From Trichomonas tenax (lineage: Eukaryota > Parabasalia > Trichomonadida > Trichomonadidae), in assembly GCA_023091735.1 (NCBI GenBank), contig JALKBU010000495.1:1-36646 (forward strand): a DNA stretch of 36,646 nucleotides, read 5' to 3'. This document shows, piece by piece, positions 17,517 to 26,746 of this stretch. The notes below the pieces were generated by a model. That model saw only the letters and a list, made by a program, of their open reading frames with translations, ran no database searches and was not told where the DNA came from. Position 1 is the first letter of the stretch. Each line of letters begins with the position of its first letter. The position numbers and the translations under genes were made by a program.

Positions 17517-20500
17517 CTACCAATCAACTTTGCTCGATGTCTGTCTCGAGAGTTGATATCTTTTGTCTGTTCTGAACAAAACATTCTTTGGAAGAAGAGG
17601 ATCGAATTTTTGATTAATTGGACTGAAATCTAAATCGGGTTTTACTTCTTTTGGTGGAACGAGAAGCTTAAACTCTTTCTCTATGAACGGAGTGTCAGAA
17701 GGGAGCTTTGCTTTTATGTTTTCACGCAATTGTGAACAAACTGTTTTGAGCTCCATCACCCACTGATAGAACTTCTTTGATGGCGACGCAGGAGACGTGT
17801 CAACAGTTTCTTTGGAGATGAGTTCAACGATTTCGTGCTGTGATGTGAATGGCTGTATTTTAGGGCGTGATTCAGGATTCAGGAGATTAGAAGTGGACTC
17901 TAAATCTTGGCATTCAGTGAAACTAACGACAACATTTGTTCTGTTGTCTATAGCGTTCAAACTTTGGATGACGACTTTTGATTCAGCAACGAAGTCTCTA
18001 AACTCCACAAAATTCTCTGTGGCAACAAGCGGTTCGATGCTTGAGATGCTGAGAATGAGATCAATGCTTTCCTGCATGCTCATGACTCTTGAAAGAGCTG
18101 CTTTGTACAAAATGTGGATATCTCTTTTATCTATGTCCAAATTCAAGATGTCATCTGATGATGTCGAAGTTCTCCTTTCTCCTGTTCTTCTTTCTGGCTG
18201 TAATAAGTCTGTTAACGAAGAACTCTGCATGAAATCTGCTTTTCGACTGTTGCGTGATAAATTGAGTCTTCCTCGTGTTTTCGCGTATTTCCTGAGAATC
18301 ATTCTTGCAGCAATAAACACTCTTCTCATTAAATCACTCGACGCTGTAAGAGACATAAAAGACAGGTGTCCAAGCAATCTGTTGAAGTCCTTTGTTTCTA
18401 TATCAAGCTCAATATCACTGATATCAACAGCAAATTCATCCTGCGTTTTGAGGAGAGTTCTAACAAGTCTAAAATCGATTAAATCTTCGTGTTCATCAAT
18501 CAGTTGGTTAAAAATCTGTTTTGCTTTGTTGTCGCTTTCGAGTTCGTTGAAAACTGGTCTAATTGCAAGAAGAAGATAACTCTCTGAGATATCTTTTGTC
18601 ACGGGGCTCTTTCTGCACTTCGCAAACAAAGGAATCATTTTATCGAAATATGCATCAACGATGACAACGAACTCAAAGAAGCATTGGATATAACTGAAAG
18701 CAAGTCTCTCGTTTCCATCAAAGAACTTCGAGAAATAAGCAAATGTGTCGTTGATGTATTTCGAAGTGAACTGATCGAGTTCTGTGCAATTCGACAAAAA
18801 GTAAGCAACACTTCTAAAAATACCTCTGAAGAAAGCAGTCAATGTTTCATTATCTGGTGTGAAATCTATTTGGTTAAGAATTACCAAAGAAGCCGAAGCG
18901 ATTTTAATTGATTTGCATCCAATGACCCATCGCATTGCTTCTAAAGCCCATTCTTCGATCAATTTTGCTCCATTTTCTTTCGCTTTGAAACTCTCAACAA
19001 ACTTTTGAACGGTAAACGCCAAACTTGTGTCGCTTAAAGCTCTTCTGCTGTATGGAATCTTATTCTGCTTGCAGAGCTTCTTTAGAAGTGTCATTGTGTG
19101 CGTGGAATGGAATAAAAGTGCATAATTAGCAACAATTGGCGAATTTAAAACTTCTGGGCATTGAACGCATTGTGTGATGACAGGAACAATCCACATCTCT
19201 TCTTCATAGCGTCTGTCGCCTTGATAAGCACAATACGCGTAGAATGAGAATTTCAGTCTTGTCAGCATCGCTGAAAGAACATCATTCTTGTCATAGACAA
19301 CAAGTTCGTCGAACAAAGCTCCTTGAATCTCCGCGTTCTTCATCTCGAACAAGAAAGGAAGAACGATATTGAGTGATTCTTCGTGTTGGAATAACGTTGA
19401 CCAAACAGCAGCAAGATGCTCGAAATCTTGTGATTTAACGGCACACGTCACTTCAAACAATAACGTCAAAAAGTTATATGGTGACATTTTCACTGAATGA
19501 ACAGGAATTGCTAAGCAACTGTGTTGATATGGTAAAAGCTTAAATTGAGCGACAAACGGCATCATTATATCAGCCATAACTTTAACAGAGACACTCTGTG
19601 GATGATTCTTAAGCACAGTCAATGCTGTGTGAACAATTGCTTCACCGTGTCGTGGCATATATTTCAAAATGATGTCAATGATTGGAATACGAGAAGCAGT
19701 GTCTTGTTTGAGTTGCTGCAACACAGAAACCATTTTTTCGTTCGCATAGAGTTCGAGATATTCTCTTAAGAAGTCTCCTGCAAGTGATGAACCTGTTTTT
19801 AGTTTATAAAGTCCGATTGTTAGAAGAGAATGTGGATGTGAATGTATCTTTTTGATGCCTTCTGTTTGAGCGTTTTCGAAAACATAGTAAATCGCAGAGA
19901 AGAAGAAATCGCTTGTGCTGGGACTCTCTGTGTAACAATAGTCGATGTAATATGGAATAAAGAGCTTAAAATCAGCTGAAAGCAAAGGAGAAAGAACTTC
20001 ATAATTGTGTTCTTCGCAAACAATCAAAACCTTCAATAAATCTTTGATTGTGTTCTCATGATATGTTCCAAAACTGCTTTTAGTCTCAAGAAGAACAGCG
20101 AGGGTTGAAGCAGCATAGCAAATGAATTTATGATCATCTTTATAGTAATTGAACAGCTTGAGAATGGATCTGAGACTCGACATCTTTGCGTTTATTGCAA
20201 TTGTTTGCTTATTTGATAAAATCCAGAACTGTTTGCATAAATAATAATACAAAACTAAATGCTCTGGATTCGTTATCTTATAGTCAACACGTATTGGTAA
20301 AAATATGTCTGCAGTATCAAGAATAATGTGTAAATCTTCATAAATTGTTGTTCTAATAGAATTAATGCCTTCAATAGTTTTCAACATGTTATACAAAACA
20401 TCTAAAGTCAAAGCGAGAATGATGCTCGTTTCTTTGGTGGACACAGAACGCATTATATTCAAAACAAAAGGAACTAAAGTATAATTTGCGTATTTCAAAG

Positions 20501-22907
20501 CAGAAATATTCGAAAAGTTTTCCTTCGTAAACAATTTTTCAACAATCTCTTGAAGAATGCTTATATCGATTGAAACTAATGCATCTATTGATGGAGTGTT
20601 TTCGTATATGTAGAACTGCTTGTTAAGATTGCTCTTGATTATCGACATTGAGAAGAAAATAACAAGCAAACCTTGTGTCAAATGGTTTCTTTGAGAGTTC
20701 AAAAACTGTTTCGAAACTTTGATAATTCCTTCGATAATTGGAGCATACTGTATAAAAGCAATTGACTTTGATATCTCTGAAAGGAAATAGTTCCAAATGG
20801 CTTGATAAGGTGATGTCAAAGCGGTTTCAATTGTGATTTCTTCAACATAAAATTTATGATTTTCCGGACGCTTTGGAAGTTGCTGAATTAAAATGTTATG
20901 TTTCACATTTGATTCTATTGTCTGGATATGCTTTTCTATGTGAGAATAGAAACCCTCATTCCTCTGAAGCTTGTTAACAACAAATAAAAGCTGAAAAGCT
21001 GCGCTTCTAACAAATTGATGTTCAGATGCTAAACACAGGAAAGAAACGAACTCCATTTTGTTGTAAATCAATTTCTCTGACTCATCCAATGATGGCTCTG
21101 AGCTTTTCGCTGCATTAAGGAGCAGATTGATGCAAACGAAAACTATTTCTGGCGCTTGTTTGATTGTAATCATTTTGATTAAGTTGTCGCATGTTTTCAT
21201 TTTTTCTTTTTGATCTTCGAGATAATGCAAAAGAATTATTGAAGCTGGACGTGCAATCGCTGAATTGTTGATAGCAGAAAGCTTAACCAGCATCGATGTC
21301 CACATTGATGGCTTAATAGAATTAGAATAAAGGATATAAGGCAATGTTTCGATTAAATACGGTGAAGGAAGATAAATTTTTTCATTAATTTGGAATGATT
21401 CTGATCTGATCATAACTTGGGACATTTTTCCTGGGTTAACATCCCATTTGTCCATAATTTCGTCGATAATATTTTTCGATTTTTCTTCTGATTGTCCTTT
21501 ATCAAAAATTTTATTGGAAAAGAACCTAAATCCCATCTGGTCGTGTGGATATGATGATAATTTCGTGTATGTTATTGCACTTAATTTATTATTAAATGTT
21601 TCAATGAGATTCTTGTCTGCATGTATCACATTTGTATTTATTGGGGCAACACATAACAAAAACGTTGTGAATCTGTCATCAGCACAATCCATGAATTTTT
21701 CTGCAACATTGTGTAAGAAAGAAGCAAAATTTGCACAAGCGAAATACAAAAGTGTGTTTCTTATGATCGATTGAACAGGAACAAAATACGGATGTGGGAA
21801 TATTGTCAACATAAATTGTTCGCTCATTTTGATTATTTCATTTTTAATTGTGTCTGTCATTTTAATTGGTATAAATTCGAATTCTGAGGACTCTGGAGCC
21901 CAAAAAGACAAAAATTGATTGGAATTTATGTAAGATCCAAATGCTAAAATATAAAATACCCTTACAACAACAATAAAACTGGCCTCATCGTTAATAAATG
22001 GGACAACAACATCCTGGTAGAACTTCAATCTGTCTTCAAATGAAGTTCTGTTATTTGCTTTCAATGCAGCAATTAATTCGAGTGATCCATACTTCAAAAC
22101 AGGATCATCTTTCACACTATTCGCTAGTTTTGTGAATTTCGCTATTAATTGATCGTTAGCTGTAAATTTAAGAATTAATGTTGAAGATGCTTCCAACATC
22201 ACATTAGAAAGCGTTTTTCGTCGATGTTGGTGATTTAAGTAATCGAAGATAATGTCAATGAAATCGAATGAATTTGCATTTCTCGGATCTAAATGAACGT
22301 ATTTAACTAAAATGAAATATGGCTCTGGTTTGTTGATAATCAGCTGTGAAAAAGAGTCATAAAACTTATTGAATTGGAATTTTGAGATGTTGTGAACTAT
22401 ATAAGCGAACTGAGGCAAAATAATTTCATAAAATATTGGTTGATTTAAACTAATGGAACAAAGCATATAACCGACGTCTAAAAGATATTTGTAGTCCGGT
22501 GATAATGGATTTGAAGCCACAATCGAAGTTATTAAATCAGTTATATATATAAATTGAAAGTATCGAATGAAGTAAACATGCAGTTTATCGTTTGGATCGT
22601 ATTCTGAAACGATGTAGTGCATAATTGGAAGCATTTTGTTTGCTCTTGATTGAATTGTGTTCACAAAAAGCTCCTTGAGGAAAATGAGGACTCCTTGTGT
22701 ATGTATTTTCGATGTATTTGTCAATATCTTTATGATGGAGCGGTATTCTTGGTTATTGCGTGGAAAATTACGAAATTCTGTTAATAAATCATCCGGTAAC
22801 ATCATCAACTCCTGTTTCAAGTCCGGGATGAGACTCATCGTCGTCTTCTCGAGAATCGACTTAAAAGTAACAAGCTCAGGACTGAAAGAGTCCGGAGGTT
22901 TTCGCAT
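17517..22907 (-). CDS. Very large probable alpha-solenoid protein, 1796 aa
   Basis: The protein is leucine/isoleucine-rich with repeated amphipathic helix pairs over most of its length, in the manner of HEAT/ARM-type solenoids, and no catalytic motif or membrane anchor is evident. Residues from about 1600 onward are less helical and rich in Ser, Thr, Arg and Pro (QPERRTGERRTSTSSDD; the Pro/Lys-rich VPPKEVKPDLDFSP near the C-terminus), likely a disordered regulated tail. Large solenoids of this type serve as scaffolds in trafficking, signalling or chromatin, but I cannot assign a family. A profile search (HHpred or structure prediction) would be needed. TCAAAAATG at the start resembles a very short leader, with the +1 A four bases before the ATG. 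Confidence 0.8.
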   Translation of the reverse strand: MRKPPDSFSPELVTFKSILEKTTMSLIPDLKQELMMLPDDLLTEFRNFPRNNQEYRSIIKILTNTSKIHTQGVLIFLKELFVNTIQSRANKMLPIMHYIVSEYDPNDKLHVYFIRYFQFIYITDLITSIVASNPLSPDYKYLLDVGYMLCSISLNQPIFYEIILPQFAYIVHNISKFQFNKFYDSFSQLIINKPEPYFILVKYVHLDPRNANSFDFIDIIFDYLNHQHRRKTLSNVMLEASSTLILKFTANDQLIAKFTKLANSVKDDPVLKYGSLELIAALKANNRTSFEDRLKFYQDVVVPFINDEASFIVVVRVFYILAFGSYINSNQFLSFWAPESSEFEFIPIKMTDTIKNEIIKMSEQFMLTIFPHPYFVPVQSIIRNTLLYFACANFASFLHNVAEKFMDCADDRFTTFLLCVAPINTNVIHADKNLIETFNNKLSAITYTKLSSYPHDQMGFRFFSNKIFDKGQSEEKSKNIIDEIMDKWDVNPGKMSQVMIRSESFQINEKIYLPSPYLIETLPYILYSNSIKPSMWTSMLVKLSAINNSAIARPASIILLHYLEDQKEKMKTCDNLIKMITIKQAPEIVFVCINLLLNAAKSSEPSLDESEKLIYNKMEFVSFLCLASEHQFVRSAAFQLLFVVNKLQRNEGFYSHIEKHIQTIESNVKHNILIQQLPKRPENHKFYVEEITIETALTSPYQAIWNYFLSEISKSIAFIQYAPIIEGIIKVSKQFLNSQRNHLTQGLLVIFFSMSIIKSNLNKQFYIYENTPSIDALVSIDISILQEIVEKLFTKENFSNISALKYANYTLVPFVLNIMRSVSTKETSIILALTLDVLYNMLKTIEGINSIRTTIYEDLHIILDTADIFLPIRVDYKITNPEHLVLYYYLCKQFWILSNKQTIAINAKMSSLRSILKLFNYYKDDHKFICYAASTLAVLLETKSSFGTYHENTIKDLLKVLIVCEEHNYEVLSPLLSADFKLFIPYYIDYCYTESPSTSDFFFSAIYYVFENAQTEGIKKIHSHPHSLLTIGLYKLKTGSSLAGDFLREYLELYANEKMVSVLQQLKQDTASRIPIIDIILKYMPRHGEAIVHTALTVLKNHPQSVSVKVMADIMMPFVAQFKLLPYQHSCLAIPVHSVKMSPYNFLTLLFEVTCAVKSQDFEHLAAVWSTLFQHEESLNIVLPFLFEMKNAEIQGALFDELVVYDKNDVLSAMLTRLKFSFYAYCAYQGDRRYEEEMWIVPVITQCVQCPEVLNSPIVANYALLFHSTHTMTLLKKLCKQNKIPYSRRALSDTSLAFTVQKFVESFKAKENGAKLIEEWALEAMRWVIGCKSIKIASASLVILNQIDFTPDNETLTAFFRGIFRSVAYFLSNCTELDQFTSKYINDTFAYFSKFFDGNERLAFSYIQCFFEFVVIVDAYFDKMIPLFAKCRKSPVTKDISESYLLLAIRPVFNELESDNKAKQIFNQLIDEHEDLIDFRLVRTLLKTQDEFAVDISDIELDIETKDFNRLLGHLSFMSLTASSDLMRRVFIAARMILRKYAKTRGRLNLSRNSRKADFMQSSSLTDLLQPERRTGERRTSTSSDDILNLDIDKRDIHILYKAALSRVMSMQESIDLILSISSIEPLVATENFVEFRDFVAESKVVIQSLNAIDNRTNVVVSFTECQDLESTSNLLNPESRPKIQPFTSQHEIVELISKETVDTSPASPSKKFYQWVMELKTVCSQLRENIKAKLPSDTPFIEKEFKLLVPPKEVKPDLDFSPINQKFDPLLPKNVLFRTDKRYQLSRQTSSKVDW

Positions 22908-23444
22908 TTTTGATATTGTTATTGGTAAATATTGTTTTTGGTCTAAAAATAAAGAATGTTTTTGATTTTCTACACTGTTTTATGACCAAATCGCAAATAT
23001 TTGATGTTTTTTGATCAAGAGATTTGAGATTATCGATATTTACCGTTATTTTCATAAAATATGCCTGCATACATAATTTGATAGCTAAATTTCTAATTTA
23101 AATCGATTTTTAAATAATTGGAATTTTGACTTTTAATATTTTACAATATTTACATGACAAAATAAAATTAAAAGGCACCTCTAATTTGATGGTACCCCCA
23201 TAAATTTGATTCTAAAATTATCTCAGTGAAAACTTTAAAGAAATCCTTTACAAGTACTACAATGGATATTCCCTCAAATTGTAGAATCAATAAGTGTAAA
23301 TAAAGACTTGATTTTGGGAATTCGAATTTATAATTAAAAGAATGACCTCTTTGATTGATATATGATTCTAAAAAGTATTAGATTCGGAGGGTATTAATTA
23401 AACAGAAATATATTTACAAAAGAAAAATAACAAATAAAAAAAAA
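22908..23444. other. Spacer with one TTTACATGACA element
   Basis: About 540 bases between the starts side of the 1796-aa gene and the 3' end of VPS15. TTTACATGACA is at 23149-23159, roughly 240 bases upstream of the large gene. Nothing else stood out. Confidence 0.5.
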
Positions 23445-26348
23445 CTAATTTGGAGATCCTAAATCTTGATCACGTTTTGATAATCTCCTCTTTTTACTCA
23501 ACTTTGAGAAATTGAGGAAACCAGCTTCATCACCAGTCACCAATATTGACTTGTGGACGCAGCATGCATTGAGTTTCGCAGTAAGAAGTGATAGCGGAGC
23601 TTCATGGCAATATGTTCCCGCGGGGTACATCGCGTTATCGTAGAGATCGTAGCACTGTGATGTGTGCATAAGCATTGCTCCATTGTTGCTGACAACGATA
23701 GCAGAACCTTTGAATGGAGCTGCAACACCATTGCTTACAGGATAAGAGAAAAGAGACTGATGGACTGGCTCTGAAATAACGAATGCAGCATCATCAGTCA
23801 GGACACAAAATGCGCAGGATGATGTCGTAGAGTCTATGTGGACGACCTGACGAACAGGAGGTGCCATAGAAAGCCAAACAGGCATCATCACTCTTGCGTC
23901 AAACAGTGCCACAACACCTTCAGAGAAACCAATCGTTGCAACGTTCTTGCAGTTATGGACAGGAGACAAAGAAGAAATATCTGTGATGTCTTGGAATGTG
24001 TATGATGACGTCCTTGCTGCAGATGGTTCTCTTGTGTCTATAATAGAGATTGTGCCATCAGAAAATCCGCCAACAAAGACATTATCTGAAACAGTCAACA
24101 GAGACTTGCACATGGCGTTGTGTTGGTAAATGCATGTCTTTTGGAATAGCTTATGATCGATAGTATATATTTCGCCATTCTCGTGTCCTGTGATGAGAGA
24201 TGTCTCTCGTGTAACCATCGCTGTGACTTTGGTTCTCAATATTTTAGATCTGTTGACGCTAATATCTGCAAAATTCTCCTGGACTGACATATACTTAACT
24301 TTGGTGTCTCCTTGAATTGTGACGAATGTGTTCAGGTCGATGGCGTCGATGAAGTTGATTGGTGAATTATCAACTCTCATGCTGCGGCAGAAGAATGGAT
24401 GGACCTTTGGTAATGGTATAGGAGCACCCGGCGTCTGGAATAAGTTCTTTCTTACAACGCGCGGAACTTTTCCTGGTGCATCATTGACTTGGTCATAATC
24501 TGATAAAGCAATTGCAGTCATAGGACGTGGGAACATCGCTGCAAGACGGCGCGCCTTGAAGCGCACTTCAATCTCATTGCAGACAGACAAATCACTGAAT
24601 TTTGGAAGCAAAGCATATCCGAATGATCGATCTGCCATTCCTCGAGAGAAAGCGATTTCTAAGAGGTCCAAGATTACAAGCAGCAATGAATTAGAAATGT
24701 TTCTGGAGAGAAGGTCCTGACAAACAGGTAATGTACTTTCGTTGCACTGTTCATAAAACAGACGAACTTCGTTCGGTGATGGAGTGTCATAGAACGCAAT
24801 GAATACTTTAAGTGCAGAAATCTTATATGCTTCTCCAGGTAAATTGAATGTGCTAAACAAAGAGAACAAGAACGTATTGAGTAATCTAAAGCCTTTCGAT
24901 GCCTGCTGTATGAGGCTGTCTGTAAATATCGTAAAAACTTTGAGGTTATTTGTTATTGTGATGTATTCAAAATCAATTGCAATTCTTTCGAATGTTGTTG
25001 GCGCAAGTCTTTCTAACTCAACTGAATACTTTGGAAGGAAGTTTGCGATGATCTCTCGCGTCCTTTCGTTCTTAGAACTCGCTTTTTCGAGCAATGGATT
25101 CAAGAAACTTGCGAAAATTCCTCTAAATTCACGAGGAACTGAGTGAATATCCGTTAAAAGCTCAAGGATAACAAGCAAAACTCTTTGCTGTAGTACAGGA
25201 GCGTCGACGTTCTCGAGTGTTAAAGCAACTGCTGGAATACAGCGAACAATCTTAAAATCATCTGGAATCGCTTGTGCAATCTTCGAATAGGCATTGAAAA
25301 ACACTTCATAATTTGCTAAATACATGTCGCGTTGTATTATATCATTTAAATAATCGATTGTAATAACTTTGAATTTATCTTCGCCGAGTAAAGACACTTC
25401 TAAGAGCTTTTCTGAGTCATTTGTAACATCGAAATCGCTGTTGAGGAGGAAACTTCTAAACATATCGAATAAAACTTTCATTTGTTCAGGAAAAGTTTGA
25501 ATCATGTTTGTTTCTGCCTTTAAACGAACACCTGTATCGAGTGAAATCAAATCTTGAATGAGATTTCTTATGTTTTCATCGCTGATTTTTGATAATTTTT
25601 CGGAAACTACATCTTCACCACAACCGTATTTTAAGCCTGACATAACATCAAACAAGTGTTTCCCATCGGAGTAGATGAAGTATAACACACACCCCAAAGA
25701 AAATAAATCAGCGGCCTGCATATCGATCTTTTTATCTTCATTTGTGAATCTTTCTGGTGCTAAGTAATATCCCGACGTTTGACTTGTTGTGAAGAAGTGA
25801 TAGTACAAGTTCATTCTGTTCGGTGAGATCGTTTCAGGCTTATATGGCGCAAGATCTGTAATATATGTGAAAAACGAGTCTTGCACGAATATATTTGATG
25901 GTTTTAGATCTGAGTGGTAAAGGCCCGCTTGGTGAAGCCTCAAAGTGATTATACATATCTGATACGCGATCCATTCCTTTTCTATGTTAGTAATCGGCGG
26001 TTCTTGGAAGATCAAGAGATCTTCTAACGAAGTCTGAAACTTCTCACGTGTTAGAAAGGCCATTGTTCCATCGCATTTAATATCGCTATATTTCACAATT
26101 CCAGGAAGATTTAATAAATAATCTTCGAGATGCTGAAAGAATTCGAATGACCGTTTTGCTTCGTCCAGCGATTGTATTTCGTTTGTATATTCATACGCTT
26201 TAACTACGACAGATTTATTCGAGATTTTTCCTTGAAAGACCATGAAGAAAGTGCCAGATTCAAGGTGCTTCGTGTCGTTGAAGCCGATCTTCTTGAATGT
26301 GGGAGCGTACCAGTCCTGAAAAGATGGAATAACAATCGAGTTACCCAT
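23445..26348 (-). CDS. VPS15: VPS15, regulatory pseudokinase-like subunit of the class III PI3-kinase
   Basis: VPS15 (PIK3R4) anchors and activates VPS34 to make PI3P on endosomes and autophagosomes. The protein begins MGNSIVIPSF, a canonical N-myristoylation start. The kinase-like domain spans about residues 20-290: Lys50 in VVVKAYEY, HSDLKPSN (145-152) for the catalytic loop, DLAPYKP (165-171) replacing DFG as in other VPS15 proteins (DFASFKP type), and YLAPER (195-200). A helical HEAT-like middle follows (300-620), then a C-terminal WD40 region (about 650-940) with repeats such as SLITGHENGEIYTID. At 967 aa it is shorter than yeast or human VPS15, mainly in the HEAT region. TCATTTTT at 26355-26362 gives a 12-base leader. 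Confidence 0.93.
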   Translation of the reverse strand: MGNSIVIPSFQDWYAPTFKKIGFNDTKHLESGTFFMVFQGKISNKSVVVKAYEYTNEIQSLDEAKRSFEFFQHLEDYLLNLPGIVKYSDIKCDGTMAFLTREKFQTSLEDLLIFQEPPITNIEKEWIAYQICIITLRLHQAGLYHSDLKPSNIFVQDSFFTYITDLAPYKPETISPNRMNLYYHFFTTSQTSGYYLAPERFTNEDKKIDMQAADLFSLGCVLYFIYSDGKHLFDVMSGLKYGCGEDVVSEKLSKISDENIRNLIQDLISLDTGVRLKAETNMIQTFPEQMKVLFDMFRSFLLNSDFDVTNDSEKLLEVSLLGEDKFKVITIDYLNDIIQRDMYLANYEVFFNAYSKIAQAIPDDFKIVRCIPAVALTLENVDAPVLQQRVLLVILELLTDIHSVPREFRGIFASFLNPLLEKASSKNERTREIIANFLPKYSVELERLAPTTFERIAIDFEYITITNNLKVFTIFTDSLIQQASKGFRLLNTFLFSLFSTFNLPGEAYKISALKVFIAFYDTPSPNEVRLFYEQCNESTLPVCQDLLSRNISNSLLLVILDLLEIAFSRGMADRSFGYALLPKFSDLSVCNEIEVRFKARRLAAMFPRPMTAIALSDYDQVNDAPGKVPRVVRKNLFQTPGAPIPLPKVHPFFCRSMRVDNSPINFIDAIDLNTFVTIQGDTKVKYMSVQENFADISVNRSKILRTKVTAMVTRETSLITGHENGEIYTIDHKLFQKTCIYQHNAMCKSLLTVSDNVFVGGFSDGTISIIDTREPSAARTSSYTFQDITDISSLSPVHNCKNVATIGFSEGVVALFDARVMMPVWLSMAPPVRQVVHIDSTTSSCAFCVLTDDAAFVISEPVHQSLFSYPVSNGVAAPFKGSAIVVSNNGAMLMHTSQCYDLYDNAMYPAGTYCHEAPLSLLTAKLNACCVHKSILVTGDEAGFLNFSKLSKKRRLSKRDQDLGSPN

Positions 26349-26354
26349 CCCTTG

Positions 26355-26362
26355 AAAAATGA
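26355..26362 (-). promoter_or_regulatory. Probable initiator of VPS15 (TCATTTTT)
   Basis: On the minus strand, TCATTTTT puts +1 at 26360 and the ATG 12 bases later at 26348. It matches the trichomonad initiator. Confidence 0.5.
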
Positions 26363-26405
26363 AAAATCAGAAAACGAAAATAATGCAAAATTTGTATACG
26401 CTATA

Positions 26406-26589
26406 AATTGTCTTTCTTAATTTTATTGTTAAAACGGTCGATTGTTGATTTCCTTCAAAAAAATGTTACATTACATGACATATTTTATTTTACGTGCCAT
26501 TATTTTGACAAATTTATTTTCACATGACAATTCGATGAATCATTAATTGTCTTTCTTAATTTTGTGGTTAAAACATTAAGAAAGACAAT
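26406..26589. repeat. Direct repeats bracketing ACATG elements, plus a 15-bp perfect hairpin
   Basis: A 30-base sequence starting AATTGTCTTTCTTAATTTT occurs at 26406-26435 and 26545-26574 with two mismatches. Between them are ATTACATGACA (26470-26480), TTTACGTGCCA (26489-26499) and TTCACATGACA (26519-26529). The second repeat continues into ATTAAGAAAGACAAT (26575-26589), the exact reverse complement of 26546-26560, forming a 15-bp stem with a 14-base loop. The whole lies in the 398-base spacer upstream of VPS15. Confidence 0.7.
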
Positions 26590-26746
26590 CGATATCATTT
26601 GTTCATCATTGCAATATATAATCTATTTACGTCATTTGTTTTATGTGTCAATATTTGCAAACTTCAATTTTCAACACAATGATTGTTATTACAGAAACCA
26701 TTATTAACGAAATTGTTATAAATAGTGACATATTTAAAATAGAAAA

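Noticed and set aside
17797..18579. 260-codon plus-strand frame inside the 1796-aa gene
   Set aside because: Antisense shadow; Ser/Leu-rich text typical of the complement of a coding strand, with no motif.
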